From contig JAEBUN010000003.1 of NCBI GenBank assembly GCA_023014365.1, forward strand, positions 2,914,001-2,978,000: DNA of 64,000 nt, in the 5' to 3' direction. The stretch comes from Lepiota brunneoincarnata (taxonomy: Eukaryota > Basidiomycota > Agaricomycetes > Agaricales > Agaricaceae). Made by a program: the position numbers and the translations under genes. The notes under the pieces are model-generated. The model searched no databases. It saw only the letters and a list, made by a program, of their open reading frames with translations, and was not told where the DNA came from. This document shows, piece after piece, positions 23,401 to 35,819 of the stretch (positions are counted from its first letter, which is position 1; the number at the start of each line of letters is the position of its first letter).

Positions 23401-24073
23401 CTATCTCCTCCAGCGAGAGCCCGGGCTGCTTGCTGCAAAATTCAGTATTGCAACAATCTACGACGTCAGATGTTGTGACCCTGATGTTGTCGATGCGGTC
23501 ATCCAAAACCCGTCCGCTCGCACGGTGATTGGCGTAAGAAAGGGCCATCCCGTCAACGAAAATAACCATCTGCTCTACCTCGGCGATATTTCTGAGGACG
23601 CCGATGAAATTGTTCTCCCTTTCATTCAACGCAATCGTGAGCGTTGGTGGACACAGCAAACCGCCAATTCATCAGCTTTCTATTTTACTCCGGCTCGCAT
23701 AGGAGAGGGGGGAGCATCGGTATATGGAACACGCACAATCGCACACCTCATGATATTCCTCATCACCTCAACACGCCTGCAGCTCAAATTGTTGCACTGC
23801 CGGTACCGACTAATGGATCTGTCAATTGTAGAAGGAGGCATTGCACTTGGCCAGATCCAGAATGATGAAATCCCCCAACATGAACCCCGACTATGCAGTT
23901 ACGCGCTTGATTCGGTCTTTGAGGCAGGGAAGCACGAGTTGGAGTTGGTTGTAATTGAAGGTAGCTATATGCTACAAAATATTTTGGTGGAGTTTATCAA
24001 CGATCCTTCCTCACCGGTGTTGGAATTAGGGATTCTGGAAAACCGGCGGAGTGCCTATCATGAGTGCCCCTGA
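20407..24073 (+). pseudogene. Large membrane protein X, copy 1, broken
   Basis: Starts at 20407 with MSDFGGTLTGGIQDLSTLLP and is open where copy 2 has a stop. It loses the frame at about 20,955, where one extra base (GCGCTGCGCTAGG against GCGCACGCTAGG) shifts it. More indels follow between 21,100 and 22,330, and the solo LTR at 22659-22996 splits the C-terminal third. The last part (23,000-24,073) is open and reads LEWSAGWKKRLEGEWAQAK and later QAYSEHSLPRAQAVYSRFA. It is non-functional as one protein. See copy 2 for domain description. Confidence 0.75.
22659..22996 (+). mobile_element. Solo LTR, 338 bp, inside X copy 1
   Basis: Begins TGTTAAATAAAG and ends GTTCAACA, flanked by the 5-bp direct repeat TGGTT (22654-22658 and 22997-23001). 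Copy 2 of the gene reads straight through here (GACTGGTTTTCGCTTGAG), so the empty site is present in the same window. Termini TGTT/AACA are inverted. The family is unknown and differs from the other solo LTRs here. Confidence 0.85.
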
Positions 24074-24079
24074 CTGCCT

Positions 24080-25070
24080 CATGGAGGCCATGTTGTAGGT
24101 AGATTATGTACATGTGTAGTTTACCAGTAGATACCTTGTCCATTTACCTCCTTTCCTCCCTACCCTCTCATCGCCCCATCATTGTCTCTTATGAGTACAC
24201 AACTTGGTTGTTGTCCGACCTTCTGAAGCTGATTTCAACAACCGGTGCCACCGCTCCCTCCATAGGTATGATGTTTTGTATATCCGATAATCGTGACATG
24301 ACCGCGGGTTCTCCGCTTGTCACACGAGGAGACGCGTGAAGAAGTGGCCGGCAATACAGTAAGTCTCAATGTTCCCTGACATGGACATTCGAAAAAATCT
24401 TCTCATGCTCTCTGATCCACCACACATCTCCTGGCTACAGTTTAGCGCTATTTTCTCGCTATCACCACCCATCAAGCCAGTGCCCCAGCAATGCTCAGAA
24501 CAGTTAGGTCTCCAGGCTGCTGTTCAATGCCACAGACAGCACGTCATACCCAAAATGTTGGCTGTAACCCTCAGTCTCCACCCCAACAACCTGCCATGCG
24601 ACAGCCACTCCTGCCCTATTGTCTTCAAATGCAGCTTATCACCTCCCCACACGTGCAAGGCCAATAGGGACACTAATGATAATGCTTAGATTCACCATCG
24701 ATCCCCTGAGAATAGCCCTGCCCCAAGGCCACCAGAACAGAGTCAGCGACACGAGACTTGATACCTCTCGCATGTTCAAATCCAGACAGAGCACATCAAC
24801 TATATAGCATCTGCCAGGTCATAGCCAACGAATGGAAAGATGTACGGAGTACAGCACCTCTACGGATGCGCGTCCAGCCGCGTTGAAATAAACATGTCCT
24901 TATGCCCGGGTACCGGATTGGGTGTATGCAATGCGTAAGTTCCATGATCATAGTGGGACCCCCACGCCTACCTGGTGGAGATAAGATTTAACCCAAAGTA
25001 AACCACCGCCCTTTACTGAGGGGTCCATAATGCGAGAGAAATGAGTAGCTTCATTCCGAATGGGATAAGT
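24080..25070. other. Intergenic part of duplication unit 1
   Basis: About 24,240-24,660 matches 31,760-32,140 and 24,690-25,020 matches 36,420-36,720. No gene recognised. The 24,010-24,240 stretch has no counterpart in unit 2 and is flanked by ACCGGTG on both sides. Confidence 0.5.
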
Positions 25071-25076
25071 CCGCAC

Positions 25077-26020
25077 CTAGTACTTGATATCATCAACCTT
25101 ATCCTTCAAATCCCGAGGCTCGAGCTCGTGTGATTCTTGTGGGCTGGGTGAAGATTGGGCAGTCTCGGTAGCCTCGGATTCCAGGTTGGAAGAGTGGGAG
25201 GTACCATCATCTTTCCAGAATTGCTCGATGCATACACGCCGTTCGACACTATCCTTCAGAATGCTCGATATACCCGGTACATCACTAGAAACATTCTTCT
25301 CATCATCCTCGAGTAGTTTGCGCCACTTGGCTGAGCCCCAGGCCCCCATATGTTTGTCGTGGTTGGTCACAGCGGGAAGAGTGGAAGGGGTTTCAGCAAC
25401 TTGGCTAGCGAGGTCTTTCTCCGCAACCATGATCTCTTCGGGGGTGCAGAATGTGAGGTAACAATGCGTGGTGGGTGTTTCGGATGGAAGTGACTTGATC
25501 TCCGCAAGGGTGGGTGGAGAGGAGTGGAAGAGGAGGAGTGTGCGAAGGTGGCTTGCGATTGAAGGTCGGATACCAAGCAGCATAAGGAGTTGGTGCCAAT
25601 GATTTTTTCGCACACTGTGAGGAGATCCGAAGGATTGGCGGCAGGTGAGGGAGATGGAAAGTGCACATCCAGAAAAGGGGTCCAGAAAGGTATTATAGGC
25701 CACGACAAGGTGCGGGGGAACCCCGGGAGCACGAGATATACCCTTGATCTCCTGTCTCTCTTCCCGTGAGAACACCTTCAAGAGATGAGATGCTTTGCGA
25801 GAAAGCGCAAGAGGCGAGGGTAGGGCGTGATTGCTAGATTCCATCATATAAGGAAATAAATTCTTCAATCTTCTTCTTGTAGTCCTGACATATCAGGACG
25901 TGGCGTTCCGCAGGGGGCAATGACAAGTCAATCTGATAGACTGGTAGTGGATCCATGAGTTTGTGGCGTCGTCGCTTGGTGCTCTTCTGGGCTGTTCTGG
26001 AGGTAGGCGTCAAGGATGTT
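25077..26020 (-). pseudogene. Acid-ceramidase-like protein, copy 1, dead
   Basis: Homologous to the intact gene at 36705-38096. The start codon is TTG instead of ATG (about 26,010). The frame reads PVYQIDLSLPPAERHVLICQ and then shifts near 25,850. A central segment is deleted: the sequence jumps from FLDPFSGCA directly to LSISLTCRQSFGSPHSV, so two introns and the exon between them are gone together with the residues after the nucleophile Cys. The remaining C-terminal frame is open to 25077. Confidence 0.75.
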
Positions 26021-26277
26021 GAGCGTGGAACGTGAAGGCCTGTGTGCCATTGACATACCTAAGAATTACGAGAGCAATCGTTTTTATGCATGGGAGTACT
26101 CCAGTCTACTTGATCAAGTCTGTATTTCGTGTTTGTCACTGTGGGCGATAAACAGAGAGAAATAAACAGAATCGTCACGGGCGGAAGGTGAGACTCTGTC
26201 CCTCCACTTCCAGACGTCGTAAGGCTCTTGAAGACTTGTCACGGACGTGACTAGCGGATTCCCTCCCGACGGCACCG

Positions 26278-27362
26278 ATGAGCGGTTATGAATGTACAGC
26301 TTCGAGCTTAACCATAGCGCAGCCCTTCAAAGATTTCCGGCTCTTCTCCGAGTTCCCCCCAGAGATTCAAAGACTCATTTTCGAGGAAGCATTCGAGGAA
26401 AGCAGCCGGAAAGCGATCCAACTCGCTCTCGTATCGCGTGAGGTTAGATCCTGGTATACTGTTCTCTCGTAGCCACACTGCAGTTGTTCCTAATAACCAA
26501 CTAAAGGATCGAACCCCTCATGTACCAACGCATAGTCCTCAACTATCATTATCCAAACAGCAGCCCTGCGCGGTTCGACTTGTTCTCCGACACATTCTAT
26601 CACGGGACAAAGCCCAAGAGTTTCTATGCCAACGTTGTCCAGCAGATCTCCATCGATAACCTGCTCTTACACAATCTTGCCGAGAAATTTATACCTCTAT
26701 GCTCCAATGCCACTCGTCTCACACTTTGGGAGGACCCTATTCCAAACAGTCAAAAGATCGTAGGACTCATTTTCTCCCCCAATGCATTCCCAAGGTTACA
26801 GCGGCTCTCCATCATCCCCGACTCCCTACCTCCAAGCCATCGAACATATCACCACCCCATTTACAAACATCTCACACACCCCGATATCATCTGCCGTGAT
26901 CATTTCCCCTGGGATGGCCTTCGTTCTCTCGAAAACCTCACTCACCTCAGCCTAAACTTCACCTGGGACCACTTCAACGCAAAACCACTTCGATCTGTTA
27001 TACAAATCGCTTTTCCTAACTTTCCTTCAAACTTACAATGCATCGTCATTCTGGTCTCGGTTTGTATCCTTTATAGTCTCGCATATCGTCCAAGTCGATG
27101 TGACGACGAAACACGGCAATTTTTTGACGATGTCATACAAGGAAAACACTATCCAGGGGAGGTACTTGGAGTCTTGAATGGTGTGACTAACAACGTCAAG
27201 CGACTCTTAACGGAGGGCTTTGTGCGCTACATTGTCCCTGTCAACATTGACTTTTCCGCCTGGAAAGACTTTTGGATGGAGGCAGACGAGATGATCGAGA
27301 AACGAAAGAGGGATCAGGCTTCTCGTAGCAATGAGAACCGAATCCCATCGTGTGGTGAGTGA
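26278..27362 (+). CDS. F-box-like protein, copy 1
   Basis: Two exons, 26278-26453 and 26507-27362, give 343 aa. The intron (GTATAC donor, CTAAAG acceptor) keeps phase and joins VSREVRSW to IEPLMYQRIVL. Residues 20-65 (FSEFPPEIQRLIFEEAFEES, then ALVSREVRSW) match the F-box pattern of an N-terminal Pro-rich turn, a hydrophobic helix and the V-x-R-x-W-like end. The rest is leucine-rich (SLENLTHLSLNFTWDHF) without clear repeats. F-box proteins link substrates to SCF ubiquitin ligase through Skp1; that is inference here. It is divergent from the ceramidase pseudogene. Open throughout, so probably functional. No start other than 26278 is near. Confidence 0.75.
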
Positions 27363-28391
27363 GGGCAGGACAAAACATACTGCTTTGGGATAACGGCCTC
27401 AAGCATTATGACCCTTCAATTTCTCCATTTATTCGGCTACATACGCACATCCTCCATCACTGGATACTAAGAAAGCCATATACGGGCGATGCCAACGATT
27501 AAGAAAACGCTAAATTATATATATTATGCCTGAATCCTCGTTGTAGAAATTGGCGCAGGGATCGGCGCGGGCCGTGCATTTGGCAAGCTCGAGCGCAACC
27601 CCAAACTTAAACTTCTGAGCCCGCATACAAGAACACACGAGACGTTTTGAGGGAGGAGGAATCACGCCAGGGTGTTGGACAACTTGATGAAGGAGCCTGC
27701 TGGCACGAATTGTCTGGACTACTGTCCCATTGCGAGGCTAGCAGACATGCGGGCGGGCACCCTCACAAGAGGAATCATATCCGTGTGGCGCGCTTATTGG
27801 TGACACCGTTGATTACTTTTTTATGGTTTGCGTCTGCATATATTCGCTGCTTGGATTTTGCGCTTTGTTCACATCTGCCTGCCCCCCGCAAAGGTCCTGT
27901 CTCCTATAATGGCAAGGTTCACAGAAACCTCCTAGACATGCCTGGCTGCATCGCAGGATCATGTCTTGAAGCAAACTGTGTGCAAATCGAGGGCAGTTGG
28001 GTAATGACTAGTGGCTTGTAGACGTTCAAGATTTCCTTCACTGGGCGTCAATATCGGGATTGAAAATCCGGTGATCCCGCGATACCACGTTATCACACGA
28101 TGACAGAGAACTTGGAACCTGGAGATTGATAATGTGTTCGTTGTGAGAACTTTTCCTTCCCTAAAAGTGTAAAATCAGTTGCTTCCATTCAACAAGGCCG
28201 CCACGAGGCTCTCTTGTCCCAAACTCTCAGGTGAGTATATCCATCGCTGTTAATTATCCCAGCTGCAGATCATGATGACCTCTTTGTCATTCGATTATCT
28301 GCAATCTAGCTATCTACATTCAAAGCTCCTCCAACAAAGGTCAGGTGTATATCTGTCCATAACAAAATACTTACTCACAGCATCGATAGCG

Positions 28392-31300
28392 ATGTCGGAC
28401 TTTGGCGGGACACTGACCGGTGGAATACAGGATCTTTCTGCTCTTCTGCCTCTAATCGGGACTGAACAATGTGAAAAGCACGTCGGTTCAGCCCTTGAGG
28501 GATGATTCCTCTACGCTGCTGCCGCGCCTCTCTCCCTATTCGGTAGTCCAGGTATCGTCAAGACTGGGATATCTGTCCTCATCGCAAGCATCTCTATCCC
28601 ATCTATTAAACTTTCCCGCTCGCCCAAATTATCGCTCGCTTTTTCGGGATTTCGGTGTTGCGGAGCCAGAGTCCTCGACGACGCTGGCTTCAAGCCCATG
28701 GGGACGGCTGCTCCTATGATTGCGATGGATAAGAAACGCTATACTGCGGAGAGCCGGCTCATACAGATGCTCAACGAAAAACACATCGACGATCCCGAGA
28801 AGCTTACGATCGAATGGAGATCTTTTTGGTGGAACATCCAGCTTGTCCTGTGTGCCATTATTGCCGGTGTCCTGAGCTATGCACCCTATTTCCATCTTGT
28901 TTTGGTTGCGGGGGGGTCGGCGTGGGCTTTCCCGCTCGTGCGCACGCTAGGCAGCTGTCTGGCTTCGGTTTGCTGCCAGTTCCTTATCCAATCTCGGGCC
29001 ATTTCGATAATGAAGAATTGGATCATCTTCATGACGTTGCATCGACGACTTCTGCGAGATCTCCAAGAGAAAGGGATAGACAGGCCCGAGCAGTGCCTTC
29101 AAAGTCAACGCTATTTTCGGTGGAATGGCGATTTCATTGCTGAGGAATGCCTCTGGAGCCTCGAGAGCTTTCTGACAAAGTCGCTCCAATACCCCCGACC
29201 CCCGACCCCGACCCAGGTACCCTCTTCTCCAAATGTGCCGGAAAAAGACACCCAGGATTCCTCACCCCATTCCCCGGCCCAATCACATCCCCCCCCAGTA
29301 CGGCCACCCGATGATTCGCACTCTCCACGTTCTCCTGCTCAATCATATATCTCCATTCCAATACCACCGCTCGATGATCCCGTCTCTCCGGTGCAAACTT
29401 CTCTCTCAAACCAGGACTCTGATAACCCAATCACGGCGATCGATCATGAGGATCTTTTGGGGCAGTTGCGGGACCAGCGCGAAAGGCACTTTCGTAACCC
29501 GGTCAAAGGCTGGATCTTCGTCACTTCCTCATGGATAGTCCTTTTACTTGCAATTCCTGCAACCATAGCTGGATACATTGGATCATTTACACTCGCATCC
29601 AACAGCACGTCCAACGGTCCTGCAATCTGGCTGGAGGTAGAAGTTGCACTCTCGGTAGTGCGGATTTTAATATGGGCGTGGAATCCTGGGTGTGATGAGA
29701 AGACCGATTTCACCGTACATCTGGAATTGACTGAGTATGAACCCTTGGTCACGACGGAGAAGGATGTGGACCTACTTGACGATACCCTCCCTTTAGTTCC
29801 GGAACAGCGATTCCTCGAGTTCATCACTCGCTATACGGGCCCATTGGAACAATTCAAGGGTTATACAAATATCGTGCTATATTTTACTTTATCTGGTGCG
29901 CAAGGATGGAAGCGCTTGTTTATGACCGTACTCGATGCAAACAAGCGTATGGCATTTGTGGTGTACCGAGACCCGGAGAGGATTGTGTACACCAGTTGCT
30001 CCATCGACCCTGACGTGGACAAGGTGGAAATGCAAGCTACGTTACTTTCAGAAATTGGCAACAAACATCCCTGGAAGATAAATTATCCCGTTCTTCTGAG
30101 TGAGCTAACGGATCACTACGACTCGCTGTTGCGTGCCTTGAACCGTGTTGGTCTCGAGGCACACCGACCCGTAGATCGACGAACACAGGGCCTCACCAAA
30201 ATACTCGTGTCGCGGCTTCGCCAGCTGACTTTCCCTTCCACGATACCCCCTTCTCCCGCTCTTTATCCGTCTGGACCTCGACTATCTGCCCCGCTGCTCA
30301 TGCGGTGGAGTTTTGAAGCCAAATCCCTGGGCCAGGTGGCCAACCAACACGGTTCCCTCATGCCGAGGCCACTCGTGGAGCCTGATAACCAGTATCTACA
30401 ACGGGGTTATGAGCACCACCTCAAAACAAGGCTCATGAAAACTTGGGGTGACTGGTTTGTAGAGGGCATGGAGGTGATGCGCAGTGATGCCTTGATTGAC
30501 TGCCATTTCGTAAATGAAGAACCGATGACAAATGAACGAGGGAAACAGTTAGAGCTGGATCAATTGGAAGCTTGGGTGGCGGTGGAGTGGCAGAAACATG
30601 AGCTGGCTCTCTTGAAGATGTCAGTAGGACTGGAGGAGGTGCTTTATTCAAGGATGGAAGAACATATTGAGGCAGTTGTCGAGTTGGAGGGGCAAGAATG
30701 GATGAAGGACTGGTTTTCGCTTGAGTGGTCTGCTGGGTGGAAGAAGCGATTGGAGGGTGAGTGGGCACAAGCAAAATGGAGGATGGAGATAGCAGCCAGG
30801 CGAGCCGTGGAGGGAAATATGGAGAATGCTCAAGAGTGGTGGCGGGAGCACCAGGAATTAGTCAACAAGGCATGGAAGACCGTGATCGCAGGCGGCGTTG
30901 TTCCCGATCCGCAGGATAAACTCCCAGTGGTCTTCCCTTCGTCTTCTGACCACGGTCTTCTGAGAAACATACAGAGGAGGCTAGCACGTTGGAGCTCCCC
31001 TCTGCGTGACATACGGACAGCGATGCAGGATACAGTGAAGCGGATTAAGGATGTGAACATGAGCCAATTGGATCAGGCGTACTCAGAGCATTCTCTTCCG
31101 AGAGCCCAGGCAGTTTACTCAAGGTTCGCAGACTTTCATCTCCTCAAGGGTGAGCCCGGGCGGCTTGCTGCAAAACTCAGCATTGCGACAGCCTATTATT
31201 TCGGACTTTGTGACCCTGATGTTGTGGATGCGGTCATCCAGAACCAGTTCGCTCGCACCGTGATCGGCATAGAAAAAGGCCACCCCATCAACGAAAATAG

Positions 31301-31766
31301 CCATCTGCTCTACCTCGGTGATGAATCTCACGATGAAATTGTTCTCCCTTTTATTCAACGCAATCGTGAGCATTGGTGGACACAACAAACCGCCAATTCG
31401 TCAACTTTCTATTTTACTCCAACTGGTGTGTCCACCAAAGGAGCAGCGGTATACGAAAAACACGCGATCGCACATCTCATGATATTCCTCAGAACCCCAG
31501 CACGCCTACGGCTCAGATTGTTACACCACCGGATCGGATCTACGGCTCTGTCAATTATAGAAGGAGGCATTGGACTTGGCCAGATCCAGAGTGACAAAAT
31601 CCCCTCCGATGAACCCCGACTATGCAGCTACGTGCTTGAACCAGTCTTGAAGGCGGGGAAACATGAGTTGAAGTTGATTTTGATTGAGGGTTATCATGTG
31701 CTACAAAACATTTTAATCGAGTTTATCGATGATCTTTCCTCGCCAACACCACTGCTCCCTCCATAG
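28392..31766 (+). CDS. Large multi-pass membrane protein X, copy 2, unknown function
   Basis: The ancestral start MSDFGGTLTGGIQDLSALLP is at 28392, but codon 38 is TGA (28503-28505) where copy 1 has GGA. After it the frame is open for more than 1080 codons to 31766; an ATG at 28698 would give 1022 aa. Visible: two hydrophobic stretches near its N-terminus (LVLCAIIAGVLSYAPYFHLV; LGSCLASVCCQFLIQ), two more around residues 270-330 (WIVLLLAIPATIAGYI; VEVALSVVRILIWAW), a Pro-rich linker between them, then a long cytosolic-type tail rich in Trp, Glu and Lys helices (LEWSAGWKKRLEGEWAQAK). Four membrane segments are likely. No family recognised; it may be basidiomycete-specific. An intron in the 5' UTR is suggested by GTGAGT near 28,232 and an AG just before the ATG. 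Whether the TGA abolishes function is unknown. Confidence 0.6.
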
Positions 31767-32599
31767 AGATGATGTATTGTATTTCAGATAACCATGACAT
31801 GACCTCGAGTTCTCCGCCTATCACACGGGAAAAATATACAAAAACGACCAACAATACAGTAAGCCTCAGTGTTCCCTGTGGACATTTGAAAAATCTTCTT
31901 GTGATCATACATATCCTGACTACGGTTTAGCACTCTCCTCCGGTCACTGCCACCAGTACACCAGCAATGCTCAGAACAGATGGGTCCTCACCCTGCTTCT
32001 CAATGCCAAAGACGGCGTGCAGTACCCAAGACGTTGGCTATAACCCTCAATCTCCACTACAACAATCTGCCATGCGACAGCTACCCCCGCCCTATTATTG
32101 TTTTTTTTGAATGCAGGTTATCACCTCCCAATACACACGCATGCTAAGTTCATTCCCATCCCTATTTCGAAAATGTATAGAACCCACGTCTATCAGATGG
32201 GGAACATATACTGCCAACGTCACAGCTGGGTAGGCATAGATGCGCCTGTTTCTTGCATTATCATTGCTAGGGGCTGGCTCAAGTCTCGCCACAATCTTTC
32301 AGGATGTTTCACAAACACCTTCCAGAGCCTATGATTTCATAATCGCAGGAGGCACGGTTCTTGCTTTTATGATTGTCCCCCCACTGATCATGTCGCAGAT
32401 GGAACCGCAGGCCTCGTTGCTAACAGATAAACTGAAGACGCCCGAATTCACGTTCCTGTTCTCGAGGCTCGACCATTGTGGGACCTTTCTCTCTCGATAA
32501 TGCATCCTAACAGCTGATCTTATACATCTCAGGCATCAGGAAATTATTAACCCAGAGGCTCCTCGACTTGCTTCCCGACTCGCATAGGCAGGGGCACCC

Positions 32600-32860
32600 T
32601 CATGCGAACCTGGGGTGACTGGCTTGTAAGAGGCATGGAGGTGATGCGCACTGACGCGGACGCCTGATTGACTGCCATTGCGTAAACGATGAATGAACGA
32701 GGCAGACATTTAGAGCTTGATCACCTGGAGGCTTGGGTGACCGTGGAGTTGCAGAAACATGAGCTGGCTCTCTTGAAGATGTCAGTAGGACTGGAGGAGG
32801 TGCACGGATGGAGATAACAGCAAAGCGGGCCGTGGAGGGAAATATTGCGCAATGCACCTA
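32600..32860 (+). pseudogene. Third, short fragment of membrane gene X
   Basis: Matches about 30,430-30,830 of copy 2 (CTTGGGTGACTGG-type start, GAGGCATGGAGGTGATGCGC, AAGATGTCAGTAGGACTGGAGGAGG in parts) with frameshifts and an internal deletion. It lies at the start of the 4.3 kb that separates the two blocks of unit 2. Confidence 0.65.
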
Positions 32861-32869
32861 TTCGTGAGC

Positions 32870-35290
32870 TCCTTCGTCCCTTGTTTCGTCTTGAATTGTA
32901 ATGTCCTTCTTGATTCATCCTCGCTAGTAGCACACGCGTAGGATCGATGGTGCTACAGGGCTTGTTGATTGACACGGAAATGGTGCATCGTCTCTCCTTA
33001 CGTTTCCGAATCTCCGAGAAGCTGCTCTGAGATTCTGGCAAGAACCCGATGCTGAATGACCGGTCAAACCCGCGAATCTGCTCGTGGGCTATTTCTATTA
33101 GTATCCAGCGTTGAGCTGATGCTGTTCGTAGGCTATGGGTACTGCCCTGGATGCACATCTCAGATACTTGACGCCTGCTCTCCCTCCTTACCTCCTCAGA
33201 TGCCTTCAAGCGACTTGGTAGATCTCAGTTATCTCGAACCTATTGGCGACATAACGACAGAATTGTCGGAACAGTAGCCCTCTACGCCTCTACGGCTGAA
33301 GATTGGACAATAGTGCCCACATCTTCATTCTCACGGTCAGACCCTCCAGAGATCGTCCACCTCCTTTTTCAACAAACAGAAACTACGGGAAACGTGGGTG
33401 CTGGAGAAGGGCGAGGTCGATAGAGGCGGAAACACGGAGATACTTGGGGTATCTGGTTCTAGCTAGAAACGGCAGGCCCCACTCTCTCTCCTTTGGGGAA
33501 GCATCCCTACCAGCTGAGTCATGCCTGATCATACCCGGTGTATATAGACTGTTTTTCACAACGTCGACGAGATGGGCAAGTGCCTGAAACACAAAAAGGT
33601 GCGATGCCTTTCGTCGTTCAAATATCGATATCTTTGCTAACTTGCCTCCGTCCAAAGCCACAGCTTCATCTTGTTCAGCAGATTCTAAGCTCAGAACAAC
33701 AGCCCAATGGTGCGAAGGAGAGTGCTGGTGTTGCAGGAGGACGAGGTTGCGTGATTAGTGGTTGGTTAGAAAAGCGTGAAGGAAGAGCTGAGAAAGGTCA
33801 GTCTCCCGTAGTCAAACTCGAGATGTCTTTCCCTTTTGGTGATCTAGTATGGCCGTTGAAGTCAATATTCTCTGCACTGGGAAGGGAGTGCCGGAACCCA
33901 AAATGAACTATGAAAAGGTGCCATTTAGCAAATCATGCAGTGTTCATTTGGCCACGGTCTCGAAGACATATTTATTATTTGTTGGGGAAGGCATCATCCC
34001 GGCCAGAGTCGGCCATTTACTTGTCCAATAGCATGTCTAATTGTGATACTTCTGATCTTTGCACGGGCGCCATGAACCACGACAACAGCAATCTTGCACT
34101 GTGAGGCATCCAGGTAACATAAAATATAAATTATAAATTACGAGCGATGTAGAATGACAGAATCGATACTGCGTAGGCTGGTAGAGAGGGGTGGGGCTCT
34201 CTTCAAGCCCCGTTGACCCTGGGTGGTGAGGTCGATAGGAATCACGGTCGGTTCACCCGGAACCTACACCTCTCAACGCACCTTTCGAGTCCAGTGGTGA
34301 GGAACAGGGGAAGTAAGGATTATTGACAAACGTACTGTAGTGTCTATAACAAGCTATAACATTCTTTTATAATATATATATATATAAGAGCTCACCTCAG
34401 CGTCATGCGAATATATCATGAACGGCTGAGGCTCGCTATTGTTCTTTGCATTTTGTCTGTTGTGGAACAATGTAAACTGTATAGTTGGAGAAGTGGAACA
34501 CCAGAAAAAGGAAGTTAGTAAGTATTCCGGTGGGCATCGCTACTGTCTACCTTTTGTGGTAGTTAGAATGAATTGAAAAAAGGAATAAAGTGAAGGTAAA
34601 TTGTGATTAGTTCGAGGCTTTGGCCGTCGCACCTCACCAACAAGGATGTAAGAAGGGTAAGGGTGGGTGGGTTTTGAAAAGGATGCTAGATATTGCGTGG
34701 TATCCACGTGAAATTGAAGGCTGGCAAGCGAGGGAGGAGGGTATCTACTGCAAAGGTAAAGTTTCGTGCACTAACTTGCGAGTGGTGTGACCATGTCACG
34801 TGTCTGCCTCGCGCAAGAATCACCCTCTGGCTCATGCCTCGCCAGATGCCCCACGGAGGGCCCGACACGTAATGCGATTGAATACCGAACAGTGGCGACC
34901 CACATACATCGTGGACGTGGCTATTGCTGTGCAGAAGTGAAGTCTCCTGTCAAATTGACTCAGCTAGCGAAGGCGATTTGGGGCTGGGACAGTTCCCAGC
35001 ATCGAACCCGAGGCAGAGTGAGATGCTTGAAGCTGCTTGCTATCAATAAACGATGTAACTATAGTCAAGAGCTAACAGGACGTAAACCTTTGTCCTCACT
35101 TGTTCATCATTGTATGCTCTTACATAACACCTGATAAAGAGGGAGCGCAAAAGCGTTTAGACATGCGGATACTATTCTCTCATACGATACTGGTAGGTTT
35201 AGGACAATCATTCTCGCTCATGCTCACACATAAAATTTCTTTCAAACCAGGCATCCATGAAATTCTGACATGTCAAGTAAATTATACTAC
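32870..35290. other. No recognised gene
   Basis: Several open frames under 165 codons occur on both strands (for example 33209-32721 minus, 33538-33906 plus) without recognisable motifs. An AT-rich (TA)n run is at about 34,373-34,385. Confidence 0.35.
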
Positions 35291-35296
35291 AAGTTA

Positions 35297-35810
35297 TTAG
35301 AAGCTTGAACAGATGAAAGAGCTGGCACGATCATCAAAGGCCAAGGTGGGGTGACGTCCACTTGACAACGTGATAGAATCCCCGGCAGTCGAAGATTTAC
35401 AGTCAAACTCACTAATAATCAAATGTCATTGATGATCTTTAATGAGAGTACCAGGTAAATGGTGGCTTACTCAAACAGGGTGCAGGTATATCCGTCAGGA
35501 ACTTCAACGCTTGATACGTCATTGTTCAACCAACCGATATCTCCCTGTAAGTTGGTGCAAACTTTGGGGGCGAGCCCCCAATTCTGACAGCTTCCAGCAA
35601 TAGATTTATCCTTGCAGAGCCGGAAGGTAGTACTAGGACGGGGGGGTGGGCAGAGTTGCTGTCGAGGCAAAAAGAACAAAAAATTGATTTCAGTCAAAGA
35701 GGTTAACAAGGACCAGCAAGTGGACGGACTCTTTCTTGAATGTTGTTGGATACTGGTCCGGCGAGTGCAACGCCAGAAATGACTAGGGCAGTGACAATGA
35801 GGGAGTACAT
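35297..35810 (-). CDS. Small secreted Cys-rich protein, possible beta/gamma-crystallin-like fold
   Basis: ATG at 35810 begins the signal peptide MYSLIVTALVISGVALA. Exon 2 (35658-35471) reads FRLCKDKSIAGSCQNWG and VEVPDGYTCTLFD; exon 3 (35411-35297) reads DCKSSTAGDSITLSSG and ends ASSFICSSF. The exon 2/3 junction (GTAAGC donor, TTATTAG acceptor) keeps phase. The exon 1 donor is uncertain: GTATCC at 35753 keeps phase and gives about 119 aa, while GTCCTT at 35713 does not unless the C-run near 35,640 carries an indel. Seven Cys in the mature part and repeated GY-x-C-x-LF / DCKSS words suggest a small disulphide-bonded beta fold like fungal crystallin-like secreted proteins. A role outside the cell, possibly as an effector, is inference only. 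Confidence 0.55.
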
Positions 35811-35819
35811 CTTGTTGAA

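Larger units (their letters stand above)
19840..27625. repeat. Tandem duplication, unit 1 (about 7.8 kb)
   Basis: The order X membrane gene (plus), ceramidase-like (minus), F-box-like (plus) is repeated at 27,840-40,115. Upstream non-coding DNA is shared too (TGCCTGCCCCCCGCAAAG at about 19,862 and 27,876), as is the junction between X and the ceramidase block (about 24,660-24,700). Differences are the 338-bp solo LTR and a segment at about 24,010-24,240 present only here. Confidence 0.8.

Noticed and set aside
25084..25461. Plus-strand frame of 125 codons
   Set aside because: Antisense to the ceramidase pseudogene and explained by codon bias on the opposite strand; the matching frame at 36946-37221 is likewise a shadow.
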